A DNA stretch of 64,000 bases from Owenia fusiformis. Its lineage: Eukaryota > Annelida > Polychaeta > Sabellida > Oweniidae. The stretch lies in assembly GCA_903813345.2 (NCBI GenBank), contig CAIIXF020000010.1, positions 26,934,425 to 26,998,424 of the forward strand, read 5' to 3'. The notes below the pieces were generated by a model. That model ran no database searches, had not been told where the DNA came from, and saw only the letters and a program-made list of their open reading frames with translations. Numbering within the stretch: the stretch's first letter is position 1; the number at the start of each line of letters is the position of its first letter. Below are positions 22,029 through 32,368 of this stretch, piece by piece. The position numbers and the translations under genes were made by a program.

Positions 22029-25000
22029 ATGCCATTGAAAGTGCAATTAAGAGAGGAATCTGGGATGTTGCTGGTGCAGTCTCCGGGGGAGGATGAGCTG
22101 CTCTTCCCATACGTATGGCTGAGAGATAACTGCCAATGTAGCAAATGTTTCTATCCAGTCTCACAGGCCAGAATATTGCTACTAGCTGACCTCAAACTTG
22201 ATGACAAACCACAACACGTAGAGGTGAGAAACACAATAATCATCATGTACAAGTATTTTTGATCTACTAAGGAAAAAGCCCCGTGTAAAGTTTTAACCAC
22301 TTTTGCGTATAGTGTGTTCTAAACAAATGTAATCACGATCTTGTAAGAAACCTTTCTATTGAAAAATGGTGTTTGAACAACAACTTTGTTCGAATATGTT
22401 GAATCATACTGAATGACATGAATGAGAAACACATTACATGAATTGAATGGTTTTACTGCAGAGCACAAATCCTGATCTGTATTTCAAGAATACTAGAATA
22501 GTAATAAAGCGGTTGAAAAAATAAGAAATTGAGCCCAAGGGATAGTCCTTAAAATAAATGCCTGTATTCTATTATCCCACCGAAAGAAGTTTGAGTATAG
22601 GGATATATAGAAGCCGTCTGTCCGTCCTTCCATTCGTCTATTCGTGACAAAAGTAAAAACATCGATTTTTACAGTATGGGTATTTCTATGTTCTTATTCA
22701 TAAGGTATGCATAATGTTTTTGCTAAATATTTTGTTATCCACCTACCAAACATCGTATGGCTAACTTTTTTTTGATGATTCGCATGTATTCACCTGGATT
22801 TTATTCTCTTTTCTCATTATCTGTAAAAACAGGCTATATCTGATATAAACTTTAAATCAAAAAAAATTGTAAATTATTTATTCCATTATTAGAATCTTAT
22901 TAATATAATTTATACCCACTGATGGATACGGATACCGTATCTTAACTCGTTTACTACGCTCGGTATTGAAGATATCAATATCTATTTTGTATTTTGGGAA
23001 AGCTAGCATACAACACAATCTAGTCAAATTATCACTTATTGATCAAGTTGCGGATAAATATTCCCAGGGCAACTATATCTCAGAAAAACACGATATGATG
23101 TCAGTTTCCATATGTGATAGATGTTACTTTTTAGGTCCTAACTCTTATTAACAGGCAATTGATAACAATGTCACGCACGTTTTTATTAGAAACAGTTCTA
23201 GTGCGTGACGTTTACAGTTTTACATATCATCTATATAATTTAGCACTCAACGTGTTATTTGCCTGAATGCTAAAATATTGTCTTTCTTTTCGTATGATTT
23301 ATTTCTATTTTTTGTATTCATTGGGGTGTTCATGATGTGCAACAGAGTTATTCAAAAGTTGGTCGTAATGCTGCAAAAAATATTTGGTTAAATTAATCAA
23401 CTTAGGCTTATAGGTCAATATTATATAGGATATACAATGCAGCCCATGGGGACATATATAGTGCCGTACTACGTCCAATCATTTTAAATGTTTCAAAGAA
23501 AGCCAGTGGCGATTATTTATGAATATCTCTCGGTTCTTAACACTTGGCAGAATAAGTTGACGCCATGGTTGATGTAGAATGTTTTGGAACACCCCTAATA
23601 TTCAGTATTTAATAACACCAAATAACACCGACTGCTATCTTGATTCTTTCATCATTGATTAATAAAAATGGAATCTTTATGCCTTTTAAACTTATGACAG
23701 GACCTTTAATTTGATTGCCGTACTCGGCTATGGTATCAATATTCAGTTACATGAAACCCTTCGATGGTATATGCAATATGGGCTCACGTAAACTTAATGA
23801 AATTTTGGAATCATACTTGCCATAAATTCGCCGATTTTAGACCTATTTTATATTTGTATATGATTAGACCCGTTGGATGATTCAAATCCCTAGAAAACCA
23901 TGGTCAGAATATGCATTGACCCAACTCTTCTCAATCTCCAGGTTGATAACAATGATGAGATTGTGTACCTTGTATGGTCTGATGGTCACCGCAGTCCCTA
24001 TCCAGTATCCTGGCTAAAAGACAGAGCCTTCACGGAGTCGGCAAGGCAGAAACGGAGCAAGATATATTGCAGAACACAGAAGCTATGGGGCTCTGAATTT
24101 AAAGACCAACTACCCAATATAGACTTTGGAAAGGTATAATTTTCAAATTTTGCCCACATTCTCTATTCTTCTAGCCGTTCCAAATGCACGCATCGTTGCC
24201 ATTAGGAATGATCACAAAATATGATGAGAATTTTGGATTATTTATTCTCAGAATTATTGTCTGATTGATTCAAGTTCTTTAAAGCTACTTCATGAAACCG
24301 TTCAGGCTAATAACTTGTGCGTTGACTAATGTAATTTTGGGTTGAGTCTAATTTGATATTATTGAATCAGCTGATGAAACCGGAGATTACTTACTCGCTA
24401 TAACAAGACACAAGTTGATATTTCAGCCGTGCCAAACAATTACAGCTTTCAGTAAACTCAGTGTTAACAAATTGGGCCCTAGCTTAATGTTCTCGCTCCA
24501 TCGATCTTATCATCGAATTATATTTTGCCTCTATATATAAGGTTTAAGATGAATTCTAAAATCATTTGCACAAAATCACAAAATCAAAACGTAAAGGCAA
24601 AAAATAAGAACAGTTCAGATCGTTCTTCAACTTCACAGCGCCTACCTTAACAACTGTTATTCACGTCTTATATCTCAGCTATATCAGCACTTTGCCCTAG
24701 TCAAGAAACAAGGGTCTTGCGATTTTGTATTGGACAAATCGTGTTTTTTGTGTATCTCTGAAGCCTCAGTCACATTTGCTCTACGACGGGCGTGCATCGA
24801 CCGTAGCGTCACAAAATCGATATAGAAAATCTACATTTTAATTACTGCTTAACCTCATATCTATGCTGCATATTTTTCTCGATTTGGGGATTTTGAAGTT
24901 ATGCAGTTAGTTCTAGCGAGCGTGAGATTCTATACCCCTTTGATAACTTGGGTGGTAGAATTCAAGAAAGTTATGATGATGTTGTAGATCTGTTGCCAAA

Positions 25001-28000
25001 GTGAAAGTATACCATATCAAAAGCTCATTTGTTATTAAAATGAAATCTGACTAAGAGAAGACGTCGACAGGGAGAGAATTTTTTAGTTTTTAGTGAGAAT
25101 CGTACCTCTTCGTTCAAGCAACTAAAGTTTATATGAATAGAGGATATACTATGATTTTTGAGGGATACTATTTTAATGAGTGGAGATCGGCGATATCCAA
25201 GAGTGGATAAAAATGATAGCCGAGAAAGTCATAGGATATCATATTTATCCAATGGTCGCTATTTTTGTATGGACTTCAAATAATTTGACCTAAAGTTGTT
25301 GTTTTCTAATTCTATTCTATTTTTTCATTTTATTTTCTGTGACCTTATTTTTATAAAATGATTGCATTAAAAAATGTAACCAATTTTTACTGAGCATATA
25401 ACCTTGGAACTTTTCAATTTTTCCATTTTTTTCATTTTTTCTATCCCAATAGTTTTATTTTCAATTTTTTCCGAATTTTCAAAAAAAAATTCAATTTTTT
25501 CAAAACTTTTTTTTCAATTTTTATTTCAAATCATTTTTTTCAAATATTTTTTTCAAAATATTTTTTAAACTAGTATCCGTCGGATATATAGAGGATATCC
25601 AATGATTTATGAGTGATATGATTTTTATCCACGAATGGATATGATATCTGCACGAGCGAGCGTAGCGAGAGAGTGCAGATATCAATATCCATGAGTGGAT
25701 TAAAATCATATCACGAGTAAATCATAGGATGTTCTTTTTATTCCATATAAATTAAGTGATTTAATTCGAATTTTCCAAACGATCCGGCGATGTTGACACT
25801 TAGCCTCGTTTTGAGTCTGAAGTAGCAAAAATCCATAAACCATCGCATACGGCGCCGTATGTCATGGCTAAAAACCGTATGCTATGGTTAAGTGAAAATT
25901 TGTCAAAAATATCATATTTTACCACTGAAAATACCTTTTTTATTTTCACGTGTTATCCTATGAATATCATGCTAACTATGGAATAAAAAATATTATCCGA
26001 TGGATACTAAATATATATGGGGATACCAACGCAAGATAATTTTCGTATACGCCACTTAAATCGTATCCGATCCATATGACGTGATATCCAATCGTATTTC
26101 ATACTTGAGTGGGTTTGGGGTAGATATCACCCGGGAATATATATCATATCTGAGGAGCGGGCAGGATATATTGTATATGTCCCGCTCTAGGCCAAATGCG
26201 GGCAGATATAATATATCCATCCCGCTCCCGGGAATTTTTTCAAAAGTTTAAAAAAGTTTAAAAATTTTAAAAATTTAAATTTCAGAAGTTTAAAATGTTT
26301 CAAAAAGTTTATATGTTACAATTCTATTGTATTGAACTGAAGGAATATTAAGAAAATGTTAAATATATTGTGCTTTTACAGTATAGGCCTATCTTGTCAT
26401 TTGAAAAAAGGTGGTAAAGGTTATATCTACCCCAAACCCACTCAAGTATGAGATACACCTGTTATGTACGGTCGGTTTTGGATACAGTGTTTATCCCGCG
26501 GGAAATATGTGTACCTCCCTCGGTCCCTGCGGTCCCTCGTGAGATACACATATTTCCCTTGGGATAAACCCTATATCCAAAACCTCCCAGTACATAACCC
26601 TTATATATCCCATGTTTCACTGTGAATCGAATAAATACTATATCTAGTATATAAAGGTCAACGTGACTCATCTCCTCATAGCTACAATGTTTTCACACCG
26701 GAACACCTTGACAACAGTTAAGTCAGATACCGTTGTCACAAATGGCGGACGTAACCGTCGCTTCAACTCTTTAATCATTTCGGTCCTCGTCGCTGATTCT
26801 GTTCATGTATAAAGCTCTTGTGATGGTGTATTACATGATCAATTGTGGTCGTGGATCGCCACAATATACCGTTTTCCATATCGTCAATGACAACAGAATC
26901 TGAATTTCAAATAATTAATAGAGAAAGGATAGATCTCGTTTCCAATATATTATTCAATGCTTTATTGTACTAAAAATCCCTTTCGGGTGAGTGTACAGCA
27001 AATAAACATGATAAAATAAAACTAAAACTATACATACAATTACAATAACATACAATGCAAATTTTACATGGCATATAATGACAATATAATGTGATTGACT
27101 GATCATTAGATATATACCAACAACTACTATTAGCCTACACCTACATGTATATATTTATATTGATAATATCGTTGTTGATCTCTTTTCAATTATTTCATAA
27201 AGGTATTTTGCAAAGGTGATACACATGTTACCCTCAGCATTAAACATATAATTAGCCTTTTCTTCGGTAGTCAATACAGTTAGATTTGGGCAAATCGAGT
27301 TAAACGTATCAAAGTATTCATATCTCATTTTTTCCAATTTTTGGCACTCAAAAATAAAATGAATTTCCGTACCAGTGGTGATTTTACATAATTTGCATTT
27401 TCTTTGATCTCTCGGAACTATTGGTCTTGTATACCTTCCCCGCTCTATTTCTAAATTGTGTGCACTTATTCTTAATCGCGTCATAGATTTCCTATGTTCG
27501 GCGTTCTTTATTAAATTCAAATATGGTTCTTTTCCCCATCGTTGTTTGATATTATTCAAAAATTCTAATTTCCCTTTATTATCATTGACAGTTTTTTCCC
27601 AATATTTTATATATCTTTTTTCAAGGATTTTCTTAATATCAAGCGGTTTACTTTTAATGTAATTTTTATCTTGTGGTTGAACATATGCCATTATTTTATC
27701 AATGTCATAGTACCATGATGGTTGATTATGAACTTTTGATAGTTCAATACTATCTGCATATGCATTAATTAGTAATGAACTCGTTCCTTCATTTTCTATA
27801 TGATCTAAGTATTTAACTTGTTGGTAAAATATATTGATAAACAGAGGGAATCTACCTAACTCACCCATCGTAGCTAAATTACTCGTTTTTCTATGCACCC
27901 CTAATAGAAACTTATATAAAAAATAAAAAATATATATCACAGGTCCTGACAGATGACAAAGAACTTTACGAGTGGATGAGAAAACTTGAAATATATGGTT

Positions 28001-31000
28001 TGGTTTTGCTAAAGAACGCTCCCAGAGAAACTGGACAACTCAAGGAGCTGTCCAAACGAGTGGCATTTCTCAAGAAAACACATTACGGGTAAGTACTGTA
28101 TGTTTATCAGCAACTGTTGTGGAAACAAAATAAATACAACGTCTGAATAATTGCACCAACAGATGGTCGGTAGAAACATCTGTATTGATGTGTAAATAAA
28201 CATAAGTCTTACAACTTGATAATATTCCCTAGCTCAAAAAAGTATTCACCTGGTTGTATCAGGTAACACAGTACTCATATTCATATTGCGAGATTAATCT
28301 CCATATAGATAAGATGACACCCATTGGTCACATCTCTATATCTCATCTGATTGCTGTGGTACACCGCGTATATTATAGTTTAGTAACCGGGATTATAAAA
28401 CAAATTTGATTAAATAGTACTTTCATAAATAGGGGGCAAATTTGATAATTCCCATATTAGTCAAAATTTATTAAGATGGGCTTTTAGTCTCATATGACCA
28501 ATGTCAACATTTGAACCGACTGTCAAGTCATTTTCCTGTTATGTACAAAAACATATTCGATATTTTGATAACCAACTAGAATACTAGCAAATGCAAATTA
28601 TATCTCATCCTCTTTATCTTATTGTTTTGTTACGCCCAGAATGATAAGATAAAATTTAAAGTCAAACAACATAAAGGTAATTTCATATTTTCGTCTTCCA
28701 GAGAGACATTCACGGTCAAGAGTAAACGAGATCCAAACAATTTGGCTTACACAGGGCTTAAGCTGGGCTTGCACGTAGATTTGCCATTTTACAGCTTTGC
28801 CCCTGGGGTAATGTATGCCTTGCCAATTGATCCATATATCAGACCTCAGATCAGACTAAACACGTACATGCATTTCATATTTGTCGATTAAGTAAGCTAC
28901 AATTGCATCATAATGTAGAAACCATATGGTAGATGCCGTTAAATGGCGCTCGAGTTATTAATCTAGAGATAGCAGAAAAGGTTTAACATGGATCTAAGAA
29001 CTAATTCAAAAGTTATGTTTTCAGATTCAGATGCTCCACTGCATAGAACAATATGAGGGTGAAGGAGGAGAGAACGATTTCAGCGATGGTTTCTACGTCG
29101 CCCAGCTTACAAAGGAGAGGGCCCCTGAGGAATACAAGACTCTTGAAACGACCCCTATAGATTTCTGGGATGTGGGAGAAGATATGTATAAGTTTAGCAA
29201 GGTCCTACCAGTTTGTACGTTCGAGTAAGTCTTTTGTTAAATACCTGTACCATTTTTTAAGTACCTGTATTTTTAAAATCCAAAATTCTTATAAATTTTG
29301 AGGAAGGTGGAATAGAAAGGTTTCTTCATGGGTTTCCGATTGGGCAGTCATAAACTTAATCTCACTGATTAATGGGAGATTTTGCGCACTTTTCAGTGTT
29401 CGTTAGCTGAATAAAATTTTGTTTGACACCAAAAACACTACAAAATTTCCATCCTGATGCCGAAATTGCCATAACGAGTTAACCTATTTATTCAAAAGTA
29501 TTTTAAAATCACCTTTTCTTATTTATTGCCAAAGTTCAATGGGTTCCTAACTGGAATCTCATGACATGCTAATTCCAGCTACGTACATGTATAACTCATT
29601 CCATACCTGGTCTATATCTTTTGATTTTGCACAAAGAGATCATGAAAATATTAGATTACTAGTTGAAGGTTGATCATTATCTACGATGTATGAAAATTCA
29701 TGAAATTATGTGACCTACTTTTAAAAAGTAGAAAGAAGTTTTTCCACCAATTCTCTATATATTAAGCACCAACAAAGAGGGGGAGTTGGAGAGGATTAAC
29801 TTTAACCAGCAAGTACGAGACTCTTATATGAACATCCCCGTAGAGCAGGTGAGGCCCTTCTACACAGCCATGAAAAACTTCAATGACGCTCTCTACAACA
29901 ATTCTATCAGGATTAAAATGGAACCAGGTATCTATTAGATTCACATATCTGTTTCTCTTCCAAGGGTCAAACTTTCGTTTGATCTTACAGTAACAACGGT
30001 AAATGATACAGAAAACACACATTAGTCATTTGGAAGACAATACACAATTGGATTTTGTTGAATATAACTGATATTGGAATCGATGTACTCCGACTCCTAG
30101 AAACTCTACATTAAATATAACAGTACTTTGGAAATAGCTTACGTGTCCCGGGAGTCCAGTATACAACATTACGATTTTGGCATTCGGTTTGATTTGGGAA
30201 AGTGCAGTCTTAAACATACTAAATCTAGTTTGATTTTCAATCAATATGATAACTTTATACCTTGGTAATCCAAGATGGTCTTGACATCAATATGAGGGGC
30301 AACGGGCGTAACATTGGCAACATAGTATTGCCAAACAAAAAGGTACTGAAAAAGATCATGTGCAGTATGGCAAGTAATTTTAGACGGTCATATCTTTCAC
30401 CATGAGTCTTGATTAAAACAATATGCTTTTCTTTCAAGTGAAGTACCCATAATGATAAAAAATATCAATCGAACAGTTCGAAAAATTTATGAATAGGGAC
30501 CCCATGTCAACATTCTTTTCAAAATATTGAACCTATTTACTCAAAAGAGGATCTCCCTTTTCTGATTTTTATTGCATGAAAAGATTATTTAACAAGGGGT
30601 CTAAAACATCTTCAAAAATAGAATGGTATTGAAAGTCTGGTTTTGAAGATATCAATTTTCGATGACCAAAATTATGCTAAAAACAATGGATAGCACGAGT
30701 TTTCCCCTATATGGGAAAATAACATGGGATATGTGTTTTTTAACTTTAACGCATTTCAATACCCATCTCCTTTGCAGAAATTGTTAATACAATGTAGAGG
30801 AAACTTTTTATATGTTTAAATTGAGAAAAACAAGATCCTCTTTTTAGGAAATAAGCCTAACATTTTTTTGTGCCAAGGTGGGGCCCCAATCCATAATTTT
30901 TCAGAGAGTTGGATTGATATTTTAGTATCACGGGGACTTCACTTGAAAGAAAACATATTGTTTTAAAAACAACCACTGTATTTATACCCAGAAAATACTC

Positions 31001-31366
31001 ATGGTGAAAGATATGGCTGCCTAAAATCACTTGCCTTACTGCACATGGCCCTTTGAAAATAGTCTAGCTCCAAGCCCTTAATTGCCAATCTGTGTGAGAA
31101 TGTGTTAACTCACAGAGGCTTGTAGCTAGACTAAATTTACAAATTGTGAGTTCGATTGAATATATTGAACACGAACTCATTCAAATACACCATGTCTTGT
31201 TTCAGGTGACATCGTTTGTTTTAACAACATGCGCGTCCTTCATGGGCGAACAGAGTTCAAAGTAAGTCAGAGTGGATCTAGGCATCTAGAAGGAGCGTAC
31301 ATGGATTGGGATGAAGTAAGATCTATGCAGAATGTTATTAAGAAAAAGTTAAACCTTATCGATTAA
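22029..31366 (+). CDS. BBOX1: Gamma-butyrobetaine dioxygenase-like protein, copy A
   Basis: Fe(II)/2-oxoglutarate oxygenase that hydroxylates gamma-butyrobetaine to L-carnitine in the human enzyme. Exons: 22029-22223, 23942-24133, 27943-28088, 28702-28807, 29025-29224, 29767-29927, 31206-31366, giving 1161 nt and 386 residues (human 387). The N-terminal zinc module has VWLRDNCQCSKC and DGHRSPYPVSWL (three Cys plus His). The iron ligands are in LGLHVDLP (His, Asp) and VLHGRTEF (His), and SRHLEGAY carries the oxoglutarate Arg and a cage Tyr. Of the aromatic cage that binds the trimethylammonium group, the Trp of human HTW is Phe here (GETF). Trimethyllysine dioxygenase is the next most likely identity, but the zinc module and SRHLEGAY favour BBOX. 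Introns 2 and 6 are swollen by mobile elements; AATAAA lies at 31992. Confidence 0.93.
25140..25990. mobile_element. Composite foldback element, copy 2 of the 17637 family
   Basis: About 25590-25985 is the reverse complement of 17637-18030, including the MRWFMDFCYFRLK frame on the minus strand; the acidic tail seen in copy 1 is missing. The foldback part carries an extra inner hairpin, GATATCTGCACGAGCGAGCG...GTGCAGATATC (about 25647-25685). The left part (25190-25400: ATATCCAAGAGTGGATAAAAATGATAG and following) recurs at 36308-36500. It lies inside intron 2 of BBOX copy A. Confidence 0.65.
26099..26451. mobile_element. MITE-like element with terminal inverted repeats of about 29 bp
   Basis: The ends are near-perfect inverted copies: TCATACTTGAGTGGGTTTGG (continuing GGTAGATAT) on the left and its complement ending at 26451. 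The inside has CCCGCTC and GGGAGCGGG-type words and GCTCCCGGGAATTTT, which also occurs near 3647. Non-coding, in intron 2 of BBOX copy A. Confidence 0.8.
26461..26598. mobile_element. Compact foldback element
   Basis: The arms GTTATGTAC...GTTTTGGATA...TTTATCCCGCGGGAAATATG and their complement nearly meet at a centre of CCTCGGTCCCTGCGGTCCCTC. It begins 9 bp after the neighbouring MITE ends. No coding capacity. Confidence 0.75.
27155..27940 (-). pseudogene. 5'-truncated non-LTR retrotransposon, C-terminal fragment
   Basis: An open frame of about 255 codons whose C-terminal part has a zf-RVT-like finger (CKLCKITTGTEIHFIFEC) preceded by LRISAHNLEIERGRYTRP, as in the C-terminal regions of many invertebrate LINE reverse transcriptases. 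The RT domain itself is absent, so this is a 5'-truncated insertion. Its 5' break lies within a few tens of bases of the acceptor of BBOX copy A exon 3 (27943). It is a different family from the LINE at 10328-15611. Its 3' border, probably near 26940-27000, could not be fixed. Confidence 0.8.
30357..31046. mobile_element. Inverted-repeat element in BBOX copy A intron 6
   Basis: Arms of about 100 bp begin CATGTGCAGTATGGCAAGT and include CATATCTTTCACCATGAGT and TTTCTTTCAAGTGAAGT, with inverted counterparts at about 30930-31046. The interior (GGGGTCTAAAACATCTTC, GACCCCATGT words) recurs in intron 1 of BBOX copy B. Non-coding and non-autonomous. Confidence 0.75.
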
Positions 31367-31991
31367 GAGATGCTTGGTGTATAGGCCTACGTAGGCTTAT
31401 TTGCCAAAATTAGACACTAAGATGATTATTTCTACGTGTAATTATATGTTCGATGTTCATGTTTCGTTCAGTGTTATTACTGTTCATGGGAGCTGTTTTC
31501 TAGTTATCTCAAAGAGACGTCAAACATGGCTCCCATGTAAAAGCAAAAATAGCAGGACTCGATCTGTTTTTGTGAGCGTCAAATGCCCAAAACAGTCGAA
31601 GCAATTGAATTTGATGACTGCATCATGGATCCGAATCACGTTGATTGTTCAATCTGTAGATGGTATGTTATATGGTGAATGAGTAAATTATATTCATATT
31701 TAGACAGAATGTTCCGATTATTTGCCCACCAATGTAAGTGCATATGTATATGGACTATATTGACTGTATGTTCCCATATGTATATTTTGAGTTTATTTTC
31801 TTCAACGTACCCTGTATATGAGACCTCTTTTAGTATGAATATTAAATATCCTAAAAGATGGTTTGTGTAACGATCCATGTAGGAACATTTAATCATATAT
31901 TATGAAACCTTTTTGAAAAGAGTATGTTAAATAATGTATATACTTTACGATGAATTATGTAACAATCTTGTAAATATTTGTATTTTGAAAC

Positions 31992-31997
31992 AATAAA
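31992..31997 (+). promoter_or_regulatory. Probable poly(A) signal of BBOX copy A
   Basis: An AATAAA about 625 nt past the stop codon, the first canonical hexamer noticed after it. Confidence 0.4.
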
Positions 31998-32368
31998 CGG
32001 AATTATACTTTCAAATGAGACCAATTATACCCTATCCTCGGGATCCATTTCATGGCACTGGGTTTGTTGACATTACTATAATACTTCAGTAAAATATAAA
32101 GAGAGATGTTGCGATAAGAAAGCTTAATCAATACCTACATATTCACCTATCTACTTACTAACGAAGAAGACCCGAATCCGCCGTTAAATGTGCTAACTTT
32201 GCGATTGTGCTGATAGACTAGAACAGAGGAAAAATATTAAAATGTTTAATATTAATGTTCCAAGTTGAAAACAAGACTGTCCCCTCCTACCTTCAAAGAA
32301 TGTTTGATCAACATAGAAATCCAGTACAAAATGTGAACCTTAGAAAGATTAGACACTTTACTGCCCCA

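Noticed and set aside
26900-27155. Target-site duplication for the truncated LINE at 27155-27940
   Set aside because: No convincing direct repeat or tail was found on either side, so the borders were left open.
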